The notes under the pieces are model-generated. The model ran no database searches. It saw only the letters and a list, made by a program, of their open reading frames with translations, and had not been told where the DNA came from. Source: Apodemus sylvaticus (taxonomy: Eukaryota; Chordata; Mammalia; Rodentia; Muridae). Taken from it: 64,000 bases of DNA. The stretch is taken from positions 26,996,039-27,060,038 of the forward strand of contig NC_067488.1 in assembly GCF_947179515.1 (NCBI RefSeq). Direction: 5' to 3'. The translations under genes were made by a program, and so were the position numbers. Below, one piece after another: positions 33,550-44,136 of this stretch. Position 1 is the stretch's first letter. Each line of letters starts with the position of its first letter.

Positions 33550-34515
33550 CCAGATGCCTGATTTTAAGTATTCCATACACACGGTGAGCATTTCACTTGA
33601 GGCCATTTTGTCCATACCATGTATCCAGAGCGAGGCTGCCCTGTGACTCTTACTGAGAAGCCCAGGAAAGGTTGGGATGCAGACAGGCCATGGGGGTTGG
33701 TGAAGGTGTGGCATTGATCTGAAGGCTGGGTTCAGAACCTTAAAGTCGTCACCAACACCCATCTCTGCATGTCGTGCCTCTTGACAGTTACCATCCTTGG
33801 ACTGCCTGCTGAACTATAAGGAAAGTCTACCTCCCTCCTTCCCTCCTCTGTGCTGGGTGCTAGATGTCACAGGTGTAAGTGATGGAGAGGTCTCCATCAT
33901 CCACTGATAATTGTTGATCAGCATCCTGTCACGCGCCATGGTGGTGCTGTGGTAGAGGCAACCTGTGCACACCAGGAAACTTCTATGGGCAAAGAGCGTT
34001 GATATCTCAGTATCAAATTTTGACCAATAGGCAGTCGAGGGCAGGAAAGAACCAATAGATAGACGCCTATCTATATCCTTGAGGTAACCGTTTTGAGGTG
34101 CAGTGGCTTCACACTGCTCTGGAGAGATGTCATACGGGACCAAGAAGCTGATCTTTCCTGAGAAGCTATTGCCTTCTCAGGAACCTAACATTAGCTTTCT
34201 GTCCTTCTCGCCCCATGTTCCTCCATGTGCTCTCGCTGTCCTGAGAGTGTACACGCCTTCCTCCCACCCTCCCTTCCCACCAAGGTAACGTGTAAATTTA
34301 TCCATCTGTTTTTTAGAAGACTAGGGCTATGGGGCTGTTTCTTTGAGTGGTTGGATTTTTACCCCTGGGTGCAATTTACCTAATCTAATGAGGTCGTGTT
34401 ATGAAGTAAGCAGAATCAGTGGGGGGGTGGGGGATAGGCAGGAAGAGGAGACCTTATAGTAGGATCTAGAAGTCTGGCTATAGTCAGACAAAACAATGTC
34501 GATAAAAGATGAAAC
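33550..34515. other. Intergenic, no gene recognised
   Basis: Unique sequence. A short G-rich patch gggggggtggggg lies near 34,420-34,432. Confidence 0.5.
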
Positions 34516-34520
34516 AACAG

Positions 34521-34720
34521 AGGGTTAGAGAGATGGCTCAGTGGTTAAGAATGCTTGTAGCGTTTGCAGAGAGCCCAGCTTGGATTCCAGCCCATATGAT
34601 GACTTATAATCATTCATACCTTCCCTTCTGGGAGAACTGATGCCCTCTTCTGACCTCTAGGGGCACATGTGATGCACTACTTACATGAAGACAAAATACT
34701 TGTACATGTAGAAGCAGGTT
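34521..34720 (+). repeat. B2/B3 SINE, sense
   Basis: agagagatggctcagtggtt, aagaatgcttgtagc and tgccctcttctgacctctag. Diverged. Confidence 0.78.
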
Positions 34721-35100
34721 TTCTTTTTAAAAAAATTAAAAGTTGAAACAATACAAGCAAACATATTGAAAAAGTTGAAAAAAATATTGAGGTAGTATGC
34801 TGTTATCAGGTAATAAAGCTGCCTTTTGAAAACCTAGCAGAAGAGGGTGTCTTGAATCATAGGGGAACTGATAGAGGCTGCTCTATCCTCTCTCTGAAAC
34901 AAGCCTTCTGGTGAGAAGGGGTAAGGAAAAAGACAGTTGATGGTGCTGGAGTTTGTGCTTGGGTGGTGTGGCTCAGTAAACTGTTTACCTTGCAGTCATG
35001 ACAACCTGTCAGATCATACACAGCTTGGGCTTTACAAAATTGGACATGGTATACTAAGCTCAAAAGCTTAGTGCAAGAGTCTAAAACATCTGAGTATTAG

Positions 35101-35152
35101 CTGTATTATAATAATAATATTATACTATATTATTATGTATAATAATTATTAT
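35101..35152. repeat. AT-rich imperfect inverted repeat
   Basis: ATAATAATATTATAC and GTATAATAATTATTAT arms around a short AT spacer. Confidence 0.6.
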
Positions 35153-35259
35153 GGAGACTCTAGTACGTCTCGGTCTGTGGGGCTCACTGCAAGCCAGCCT
35201 AGCCTCCTTGCTAAGTTCCAAGTCTCAAGTGAGAGAGATTGTCTCAAAAGCTACGGTGG

Positions 35260-35340
35260 AGGGTTACAGAGATGGTTCATCTATTAATAGCACTTAATGC
35301 TCTTGCAGAGAATTTGGATTTGGTTTCTGGCTCTAAACTA
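35260..35340 (+). repeat. B2/B3 head remnant
   Basis: gggttacagagatggttcat, tgctcttgcagagaatttgg and atttggtttctgg resemble the first half of a B3. Confidence 0.5.
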
Positions 35341-35374
35341 GACTCTATTCTCACCACCTAAGATACATTTGTTT

Positions 35375-35520
35375 AAATGTCACAGCAACCTTTGGAGATA
35401 GATGACTGGCGTTATTCCCATTTCACACAGGAGGAATCGGAGGCCTAATGCTGGCTGTCTCCTGCCCCAGCTAAAGAGTCAAAATGAGGATATGAATTGA
35501 AGCTGTGACTCTTCTGGGCT
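35375..35520 (+). repeat. MIR-like SINE remnant
   Basis: gtcacagcaacctttggaga, attcccatttcacacaggag and gaatcggaggcctaatg follow the MIR core order. Confidence 0.5.
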
Positions 35521-35768
35521 GCACAACCAGGTGGACACAGTTTCCTATGAGAAGACTGACCTCACATCTTTAGGACCGATGTGGGATCAGGGTCTAAGTT
35601 TGGGGTCCTCGCTCTCATGCCAATTGTCACGGCTGAATTCTCTTACAGCAGGGCTCTTACTTGTCACTATTGGCATTTGGGGCCAGGAAATCTACTGTTT
35701 GGACAGCTGTCCTATGGGTTGTAGGTCAGCATTCACTAACAGCCAATATCACCTTCTTCATCATTTTT

Positions 35769-35885
35769 TTTGAGGTAATATCTCATGTAGCTCAGGTTGA
35801 ACATAAATTTACTGTGTAGCCAGGGATGACCCTGAATTCATACATCCTGCTTGTTCTATCTCCCAGGTGGTGAGATGTGAGATAA
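35769..35885 (-). repeat. Old B1-type SINE, antisense
   Basis: gaggtaatatctcatgtagc, actgtgtagccagggatgac and tctatctcccaggtgg in antisense order. Confidence 0.6.
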
Positions 35886-35889
35886 GTAC

Positions 35890-36500
35890 CATCAAGACAG
35901 ACTTATTTTCTCTGTTTCAATGGTACTTATACAGAATATCTTCAGACATTGTGAAATATGCCCTAAGAACAAATCTGCTACCTGTGAAGAAATGCTGATC
36001 TAGAGAACACTGTGGCGTCTTAGGATCCCACTAATAGTTGTCACCATGATGAAATGGCATGACCAACCAGCTCAGATATGTTTCTACGGGTATAGTCCCA
36101 CAGTATCATGCCAGTATTTGCTCATAGTAGGTGTGTCTAGTTTCTCATATCAGTGATAAATAGACAGTACCAGCTTGTACCAGCTACTAGGTTTTCATGC
36201 AATATGCAGTAAATCTTTAACTTTGTGGCTTACTAATGATCTGAACTGTCAGCTTCTTATTGTTGTTCTAGAATCCAGTGGCCACCCCAGGAGCACCGAT
36301 ATTTAGCAATTATAGCTTGTCAAGAAACTTAAAAGTGTCATCAATTGCTGTAAATATTTAAAGCAGTATGTTTCTTCCCTGACTTGATATGTGAACATAT
36401 TAAGGCTTTGTTGTTGTTAGTTCCATTAAACATAGGACAGATTATAAATTAGGTTCACTCTGTCTATTTGAATATGTTCATAGGTTTTTAAAGGAAAACA
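35890..36500. other. Intergenic, no feature recognised
   Basis: Unique AT-rich sequence. Confidence 0.5.
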
Positions 36501-36503
36501 TCT

Positions 36504-36575
<72 letters not shown>
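36501..36575 (+). repeat. Compound (TC)n(TG)n microsatellite
   Basis: TC run to about 36,543, then TG to 36,575. Confidence 0.96.
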
Positions 36576-36578
<3 letters not shown>

Positions 36579-36784
36579 CATACAGTTGAATTGCTAAAGG
36601 GAAAAGCCAGTCTTAGTTGTACGTTTATTATTCCTGAATTTGAGTCGTAGAGGCAGGAGGATCAACTGTTCAAAGCTAGCCTCAGCTATGGGAGGTTTGT
36701 GAAAAATAAAACACAAATTATCTCTCAGTTGGGCTTCTGGTCTAAAAACACCGGATCGAGTCAGCAGTAGCAATCTCTCTTGTT

Positions 36785-36893
36785 ATCCTGAGGCAGCATC
36801 TCATTATGTAGCCCAAGCTCGTTCAAACCCATAATTCTTCTGGAGCAGCCTCTTAGGTTGTGTGGTTATAGGCATGTACCACCACATGTGGCT
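36785..36893 (-). repeat. Old B1-type SINE, antisense
   Basis: gaggcagcatctcattatgt, agcccaagctcgttcaaacc and gcatgtaccaccacatgtgg. A weak sense B1-like remnant lies just upstream at about 36,605-36,705. Confidence 0.65.
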
Positions 36894-36894
36894 A

Positions 36895-37904
36895 TTTTTC
36901 AATTTTTTCCATGTACTATTCATGATAAATTCCTGGCAGCAAAAAACTCCTTTCATACATGGTTCTGATCTATTCCAGCATTAATGTCCAGAAAAAGCAT
37001 CTTCTCCCAGGAGTCCTTAGTGAGGTTTATTTCCCTGCTCTAGCATCTTGCACCCAGGCCTACATTATGTACCCTACTAAATCATGTACCTAGATTCTCC
37101 ATTCTGCTTGCTCCATGCCCTACCTAAACGCTTAACATAGTGCTTGGCACATTCAAGCCATTTGGTCCGCATTTGCTGGAAAAACTATATCTGTTCATTA
37201 CATTGATAGTTCTTAGCTGATTTTCATTTCTAGACTCAGGAGTCAGTATTTGCCAGCAAAGAAGAATCAGTTTTTAATATTCTTTCTATTGCTGGCCTGT
37301 GAAGCTTGGGGTTAGCATAGAAGACTGATCTAGAGCTCTGTGTTTTCTTTCCCCTATTTATAGAATGAGATATTTCCCTTTATCCCTAAATATAATCAAT
37401 GTGCTTCTTTGACACTTGGAAATTAATCATGGGTTTCACATTAATCTCACCAATGGAGTTTTTGAAATAGCCTCTTCTCAGGATGGGTTGGACTTGTGTG
37501 CCTGAAGAAGCCACACACATGCTTTAGATTTAGAAATTCAGAGTCCTGTCACATAGAAGTCACTCTTGGGGTCCTCTGAGTCGTGACTCCTTCTGTGTGT
37601 CCATGGAAACCTTCCTTGTTCAACCTTGACATGCCTGGATGTCCCCGAGGTCTTGTCTTGTCATACTGATATCCCAGAGCACAGATAGTGAAGGGCTATC
37701 ACTTCAGTTCAGTCTCCCCTCTTATCTCCTGTGCAGGAAACAGGTCTTAGTTCAGATTAAACTAGCCCATCATTTGGGTTTAATCATCATTTGATGATGA
37801 TAGCCACACATGACTATTTCCATACACAAGAAGATAAATCTGCTGTTGCTTCTTCTGGGGCTGACATAATTTTCTTTGTGTCCTTACCCCACAGAGTAGT
37901 AGGA
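36895..37904. other. Intergenic, no feature recognised
   Basis: About 1 kb of unique sequence. Confidence 0.5.
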
Positions 37905-38050
37905 ATGAGTGTACATGAGTGTGTGCGTGTGCATGTATATAAGTGTGTGCACATGCATGCACTAGTGTGTGTATGTGTGCATATGCATATAAGTGTGTGC
38001 ATGTGTTAGTATGTGTGTTGAGTGTGTGTGCACACGTGCATGTGCATGTG
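37905..38050 (+). repeat. Alternating purine/pyrimidine TG/CA-rich stretch
   Basis: TGTGTGCATGTG, CACATGCATGCA and CACACGTGCATGTG motifs. Few breaks in the alternation. Confidence 0.85.
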
Positions 38051-38054
38051 ACTT

Positions 38055-39265
38055 AACTCCACTAACTGAGAGACTGGATTTGGTCTCTCTATGTTAACAT
38101 GTTGTCATCTCTCTGGGGTAGTGACTTCTGCTGGGTTGTTTTGGGGTGCCATGAAGGCTTTATGGTCTCCCCTGCTTTCTGTTAAGATCTGGCATGGGAG
38201 CTAAGAGAATTCTGAAAGCATCCTGTTAGCCAAGCTCAGCTTTCAACATGATTGATTGGCTGAGATTCAAAAGCTATTTCATATTCCAATGTTGAAACTT
38301 GGATTTCTTTATAATAATTTGTATTTTCTCAAAAGAACTACAGGTATTTCTGGGGTTTAAAATTAATTTTAACTGATTTTTGTCTCCCTGAGCACATTTT
38401 TTTTTGCTGGTATATAGTTCAAAAGACTTTCCATATTAAAAAATGAAGAAAAAGAAAAGAATAAAAATTAGTTTGCTCTGTGGTTTTAAGGTTTCTTAAA
38501 AGACGTAGTCATTCGTTAAACCTACAGGAAAGACAATTCACATTTCTGTGACCTGAAGAGCAAATATTTCCACAGCCAGACGCAGCTACTGGCATTTCCC
38601 CAGAATCAGCGGTAGCCATAGCCAATAACGCTCCCTATCTGTCACTCAGATCTCATCTAGAGAGGTTACAGGACCATCCTGCTCTTCCACACCTTGATCT
38701 CTGACCACAGTCTGCACTAGCGGACAACCCGGTATTTCTTGTTCAGTGGTGCAGCACTCCTTGTTGCTAATCATGTAAACAGGCAATGACATAATGCAGA
38801 AGGAAAAAAACAATAAAAACTATTCCAGCGGAGTCCTAGGCCGTGGCTGAGTATCTTAATAGGCTAGAAGGACCACAGCAGACCAATGCATAAGTAAAAC
38901 ACAAACTCAGGTAGTCTCCACATTGGCTCAGAGTGTATGCTTTTTTTATTTTAAATTTATGAATGTCCTGATTTCTGTCAAAGGACAGGAAAAGGATTTC
39001 CTTTGCGTTTAGAGGGAGTTGAAGCTATTCATTTCTTAGACTAGGAGACCCAGACTGGGTTGATCATTTTGCACATGCGACTGAAGTATTATGTTTGCCT
39101 AAGCATAATATTTTCGATTACTATATATTATATGGTAAATTTGATTGTTGTATCTGATCAGCAGAATGATTGGCTTAGCGAATTAGAATTGGATATTAAT
39201 CTTTGTCCACACTCATTTTAGAAATTTATGGAACAAATTCTTATTGAGTACCTGAGGCTTTGTGA
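38055..39265. other. Intergenic, no gene recognised
   Basis: Unique AT-rich DNA with no recognised transposon or coding signal. Confidence 0.5.
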
Positions 39266-39267
39266 GT

Positions 39268-39465
39268 AGTTGTCAACCCTTCCTACACATCAGAATTCCT
39301 GGAGATGCTTTATAAACAGGCAGCACCTGGTTCCCAACCCCAGGGATCCTGACATATTCCCTCTGGTTTGAAGTCTGATTGATCTGGTGTGAGATCTGAA
39401 CCCTGGTATTTAAAAGCAAAGCAAAATAAAACAAACTTCTCAAGTGCTTCTACCAGGACTGTGTC
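39268..39465 (+). mobile_element. MER5-like hAT fossil
   Basis: gtagttgtcaacccttccta, cacatcagaattcctggaga, tgctttataaacagg and ggttcccaaccccaggg follow the order of the old mammalian MER5A element. No intact ends. Confidence 0.5.
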
Positions 39466-39800
39466 TCTGCTTAAAAATACTATCAACACTTTAAAATTCT
39501 GTTTCCCTCCCTTAACATTATCTACATTTTAAAATTAGCTAATTTGCTGGAGGAATGGGGACAGATTAGAGGAACTTTGACGCAGGAGGATTGCTACAAG
39601 TTCAAAAAACCAACCCTGGAACACAGAACCCAAAGAAGATTAAAACAAACAAGCAAACACGTCAGAACAATGATCCATTTTCAGTCTTTGCTCTTTATCA
39701 TAGACGCTGTGAAAATATTCTCAACTAAATATAGCCTGAGCTTCATAGCTGCCTGGCTTGTCTTGTGGTCCTGTCACCAGGAGCTACTTAAAGGTGTGAA

Positions 39801-39821
39801 GGGGGCGGGGGGGGGGGGGGG
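39801..39821 (+). repeat. G-run (G5 C G15)
   Basis: Single-base C interruption in 21 bases of G. Confidence 0.95.
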
Positions 39822-40327
39822 CTTGAGACAGGACTGACTTCATCTGGATCACTGCCCAGTGAGCCCAAGTGACACGCCTTGGAAAGCACAATCAACAGTA
39901 TTTCGTGTTATTAACTAATGAAGATGAATTAGGAGTTTCAAAGACTGCCAGGCCCACTGGACTGAGTTAGATAACAGGTGATAGGCAGAAGTAAGACACC
40001 AGAGGTTTCGAATGTAGAAATGTTGTATGAGATCAGCCCCTGGTGGCCACCTTCAGTACGACAATTGCCTAGCTTTGGGGTGGAGGCTTTTTGGTTTGAC
40101 ACTTGAATCTTCCTTTCCACATCAGATATGGTGACTGTTTGGAACACAAACTGACTCCAGATGATAGACATAGAGTATTCCATATTGATACACAGTATGG
40201 AGCATTGGAGGTTTTAGAAGGCCGTATGGCAGAGCGCCTGTCGGCTTCTCTGTAAAATAAGCTGTATCTCTTCACCTCCTTGCCACTCTTTGCAAAGGAA
40301 ACAGGCCAGACACTGCACTGCTGTTTC

Positions 40328-40450
40328 TTTTTGAGACAGGGTCTCCTTGTTAGCAGCTCATTCCCACCTTGAAGCCATTATGCAGCTCAAACTGGCCTAG
40401 AATTTTCAGCAATCCTCTGCCTCAGCCTGGAATTACAAATGTAAATCTCA
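40328..40450 (-). repeat. B1-type SINE, antisense, with inserted segment
   Basis: tttttgagacagggtctcct, gcagctcaaactggcctaga and tgcctcagcctggaattac in antisense B1 order, with an extra ~25 bp in the middle. Confidence 0.65.
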
Positions 40451-40539
40451 ATGGGCCCACTATTCACAGAAACCCCATAATGCAAAAGGAATGCCCCATG
40501 TTACTCTGCTCTTTCTGCCCTCTCCAATGTTGGTTTCTT

Positions 40540-40554
40540 TAGAATTCCATTCAG
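40540..40554 (+). repeat. Target sequence copy 1 (tagaattccattcag)
   Basis: First of three identical 15-mers (40540, 40711, 41072) that bracket two neighbouring SINE insertions. Confidence 0.95.
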
Positions 40555-40710
40555 GGGCTGGAGAGATGGCTCAGCGGTTAAGAGCACTGACTGCTCTTCC
40601 AGAGGTCCTGAGTTCAAATCCCAGCAACCACATGATGACTCACAAGCATCTGTAGTGAGATCTGACTCCCTCTTCTGGAGTGTCTAAATACAGCAACAGT
40701 GTACTCACAA
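40555..40710 (+). repeat. B2 SINE, sense, tail-less
   Basis: Well conserved B2 with A-box (tggctcagcggtt) and B-box (gagttcaaatccc) Pol III promoter parts. It stops at tactcacaa without the usual A/TAAA tail and meets the second target copy directly. Confidence 0.95.
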
Positions 40711-40725
40711 TAGAATTCCATTCAG

Positions 40726-40907
40726 GGGGCTGGAGAGGTGGCTCAGTGGTTAAAAGCACTGGCTGTTCTTCCAGAGGTCCTAGTTCAATTCCCAGCAACG
40801 ACGTGGTGGCTCACAGTCATCTACAATGGGATCTGATGCCCTCTTCTGGTGTGTCTGAAAATAGCAACAATGTACTCACAATAAGTAAAAAAAAAAAAAA
40901 AAAAAAA
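40726..40907 (+). repeat. B2 SINE, sense, with A21 tail
   Basis: Second B2 directly after target copy 2 (40711-40725). Ends in A21 (40887-40907) that abuts T12 of the next antisense element. Confidence 0.95.
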
Positions 40908-41054
40908 TTTTTTTTTTTTGTTTTTTTTTCTCCGAGACAGGGTTTCTCTGTGTAGCCCTGGCTGTCCTGGAATTCACTCTGTAGTGAATTCTACTACAGA
41001 ATTCCGCTGCTGCTGCTGCTGCTGCCACTTCCGCCGCTGCCGCCGCCACCCGGC
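40908..41054 (-). repeat. Rearranged B1 SINE, antisense, with triplet repeats
   Basis: T-run, then a normal antisense B1 start (gagacagggtttctctgtgt) to ctctgtag near 40,983. From there the normal B1 middle is replaced by tgaattctactacagaattc, (CTG)n and CCGCTG/CCGCCG triplets, before the usual cacccggc end. Third target copy at 41072-41086. Confidence 0.9.
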
Positions 41055-41089
41055 AGTAAATATTTTAAAAATAGAATTCCATTCAGTGC

Positions 41090-41970
41090 CAGTATTCAAA
41101 AATTTTCAGGTAGAGAAATAGAGAGGAACATTTTATACTCCAAACCCCTAAGGAAGTAAACGGTAAGACAAATAAAAGGAGTTCTGTGTTACTATTTCTG
41201 AAGACGGTATACAGGGGAGGATGGCTGGCTGGGGTGATCTGTCTAGATGACATTTTCTGCTCTTTTGATAAAGACAGAGGTTGAAGCATTTCTCCACTTC
41301 AGCACAGGGGGCTGATGATTTCCACCGTGAGTAACCACCATAGCAGAGAGTAGTAGGAAATGGGCAGGGGCTCTGGTCCATGTGTCCTAGAAAGGTAGCC
41401 TTTGTCCAGCTCCATGCTGAGGGCTTTCCAAAGTTTCAGGAGAATCCTCAGGATTTTCATGAGAATTCTGCTCGGCGCTTCCAGCGCCCAGTGTTTATCG
41501 AGTACCTGAGCTAATGTAAGCTTGAACGGCAAGCAGACTAAAGCCCCTGCCTTTGGGAGCTTCTCATCTAACAAATAGAATGATTTAAAACAATGAATTC
41601 ACTTACTAACCAAGTTGGATGGCAATATGTTCCCATGCCTGTCTATGGGGAAAGATAATGCAGCGTGTTGGGTGGCAGAGGGCTGGAGATGTGGTATAAT
41701 TCTGAACAAGATGTCAAGCAAGGTTCAGCTGTGACATTGCTTCATTCATTCAATGCATGTAATACTGAGCACTTATGCACGAAGCCTAACTCAAGGTACT
41801 GAAGAGAGACTTCGGAATGAAACAAAGTCCTTCCCACTAAGAGAGACAGACATTGCACAGATACCAATGCTAGCCAGTGATTCCTTGCAATGAAGAACTT
41901 AAACTAAGGCAATTCGTAAGGGACACAGAGCCTCCGGCTCCAAGGTATGGGGAAGGTGGCAGAGAAATTA
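41090..41970. other. Intergenic, no gene recognised
   Basis: Includes two old repeat-like stretches at about 41,488-41,585 and 41,733-41,870 (ttcattcattcaatgcatgt, actgagcacttatgcac), probably ancient and not classified. Confidence 0.45.
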
Positions 41971-41974
41971 GCCA

Positions 41975-42105
41975 GGCCAGGGACAGTGTCACTTGCTGTA
42001 ATCCTAATACCGGGGAGATAAAGTCAGGAGGATCTGAGGTTCAGCGGTTTCCTCAGCTACATAGTGAGTTTAAGGCCAGCCTGAGCTACATGAGGTCATC
42101 AGTAC
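41975..42105 (+). repeat. Old B1-type SINE, sense
   Basis: cacttgctgtaatcctaata, gataaagtcaggaggatctg and ttaaggccagcctgagctac. Confidence 0.72.
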
Positions 42106-42109
42106 ATTT

Positions 42110-42808
42110 TAAACAGACTCAGGTTGCTCAAGGCAGTTGAGGAACTTTCTTCAATCTGATCTAGTATATTGGCTGAGAAGGCCTCACATGTCATTTGCAT
42201 GTCTGTTACCCAGGTGTCTTTGGAAGTTGCTTGTGGGATGGGTCCTGCCACAACACTCTAGTTTCTGATCTCTCTAGAATTTGAAAGGCAGAGACTGGAG
42301 TCAGGAATTTTAAAAAAAAAAATGGGATTAATTGTCTTCCAAAAAGGCCCAAGAGGTCAGCAGTGCTGCCCAGGGAATCCACTTGGTAGCCATTGGCCCA
42401 GGGAGCTGGGAGCTGTCTTGTCCCTGGAGTCTCCACACAGCGGGCCCTGGACCTCGTGGGTTAGACGGCGAATGACCAGAATTGCTTTGCTTCCTCGACA
42501 CCTTGAGGAAGTGGAGGCAGCTCAATCCTTCCAGGAGCATCTTGTATTTTTATAAATTGATCTGATACCGACTCCCACTCTGAAGGGATTGCTATATGTC
42601 TTCTTCCTGTCCACAAAGCTTTGACCTGATGCTATTTCCCCCTTCAAATGTCTGCTTTTGGGGGCTATATACTGAGAACCTTTATAAGTCACCATGGTGA
42701 GATTTTTCAAAGGTCTGTACTTTTCTGATTTAGCAGCCATCCATTCGCCATTACTAGCTTCTGTTGAGTTCAAATTAGATTATTTGAAAAACAAAAAGGA
42801 ATGGGTTC
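42110..42808. other. Intergenic, no feature recognised
   Basis: Unique sequence. Confidence 0.5.
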
Positions 42809-42823
42809 ATGCCAAGTTAACTG

Positions 42824-43019
42824 TTTTTTTTTTGTTGTTGTTGTTTTTGTATTTTGTTTTTGTTGTTTGTTTTTTTGTTTTTTCGAGACAGGGTTTCTCT
42901 GTGTAGTCCTGGCTGTCCTGGAACTCACTCTGTAGACCAGGATGGCCTCGAACTCAGAAATTCGCTTGCCTCTGCCTCCCAAGTACTGAGATTAAAGGCG
43001 TGTGCCACCACTGTCTGGT
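42824..43019 (-). repeat. B1 SINE, antisense (source locus of the copied flank)
   Basis: T/TTTG-rich tail complement, then B1 body 42,885-43,019. Flanked by gccaagttaactg (42811-42823) and gccaggttaactg (43020-43032), so the right flank holds the original target. Confidence 0.94.
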
Positions 43020-43067
43020 GCCAGGTTAACTGTTATCAGCAGCTGAAACAAGGATTTATAGGGATTT
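43020..43067 (+). repeat. 48-bp segment, original copy
   Basis: Starts with the right target duplication of the adjacent B1 and continues into unique sequence (atcagcagctgaaacaagg...). It recurs at 43934-43981 with one mismatch. Confidence 0.95.
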
Positions 43068-43069
43068 AA

Positions 43070-43770
43070 AAATGAAGATGTCTTTAATTTTCTCATTATT
43101 TACATTATACTAGATAAAGATTTTGAAAAGTGCTGTTTATTCCACATGCAGAATTATGAAAAATGTAGAGGGGGGATTTATGTCACTAACTCTAAGTGAA
43201 CTTTCCCAAAATGGAGTAGAAGACAGAATATTTCTATGAAGGTTGTCCCTGAGAAACTCAAAGGATAGTTCTAATAGCCCTTGGGCTGGGCTTGGGCAGT
43301 TGGCTTAGCAGCTAAAATTACTTGCTGCTTTTGCAGAGGGTTTAGCACTCAGGGGGAGGCTAACAGCTGTCTGAAACCCAACTTCTGGACACCTGATATC
43401 TGAAGCCCTCTTCTGGCCGCAGGCACACAGGTGGTGCACACACACATACATACAGACAAAACTTTCATACATAAAATAATAAATAGTAAAAAATAGTGGG
43501 TTATCATACAAAAGAGTGGGCTGCTCACTTTCCTCTTCTGATAGGCCTAGAAGCTGTGCATGTCTCACTGAATGTTAAAAGATAACGCTCTACTGCAGGC
43601 AAGGGACTGATACAGAGTTGGCAGGTCATACTTTTGAATACTGTTGCATTATTGGAGTTCAGTACATTTTAGCTATGTTGAGGAGGGTCTCAACAGGATT
43701 CTCAACAGAATCTCAACAGAAGCTACTGCAATCTGATAACCAGATCAAAATACATCTATGTAAGAGCAAT
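43070..43770. other. Intergenic, no gene recognised
   Basis: Unique sequence. A B4-like remnant with a CACACA tail is possible at 43,285-43,455. An 11-12-bp triple tandem (tctcaacagaa) lies at 43,688-43,722. Confidence 0.5.
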
Positions 43771-43784
43771 GTGTACCATAATAG

Positions 43785-43933
43785 TTTTTTTTTTTTTTTT
43801 TTTTTTTGAGACAGGGTTTCTCTGTGTAGCCTGTCTCTGTGCAGACCAGGCTGGCCTTGAACTCAGAAACTCTCCTGCCTCTGCCTCCCAAGTGCTGGGT
43901 TTAATTTAAAGGCATGCAACATCACTGCCTGGC
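43785..43933 (-). repeat. B1 SINE, antisense, distal part of a composite insertion
   Basis: T23 (43785-43807), then antisense B1 (gagacagggtttctctgtgt) with an internal deletion at gcctgtctctgtgcagacca. Followed directly by the copied 48-bp segment. Confidence 0.93.
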
Positions 43934-43981
43934 GCCAGGTTAACTGTTATCAGCAGCTGAAATAAGGATTTATAGGGATTT
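43934..43981 (+). repeat. 48-bp segment, derived copy between two B1s
   Basis: 47 of 48 bases match 43020-43067. It fills the whole gap between the two antisense B1s. Confidence 0.95.
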
Positions 43982-44122
43982 TTTTTTGAGACAGGGTTTC
44001 TCTGTGTAGCCCTGCCTGTCCTGGAACTCACTCTGTAGACCAGGCTGGCCTCAAACTCAGAAATCTGCCTACCTCTGCCTCCCAAGTGCTGGGATTAAAG
44101 GCATGTGCCACCACTGCCTGGC
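43981..44122 (-). repeat. B1 SINE, antisense, proximal part of the composite
   Basis: T7 then a well-preserved antisense B1 (43988-44122). The outer target duplication taccataatagttt (43774-43787) and taccataacagttt (44123-44136) encloses both B1s and the spacer. Confidence 0.93.
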
Positions 44123-44136
44123 TACCATAACAGTTT

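Noticed and set aside
40555..40710. tRNA gene, because of A- and B-box motifs
   Set aside because: These are the Pol III promoter boxes of B2 SINEs; no cloverleaf or anticodon arm is intact.
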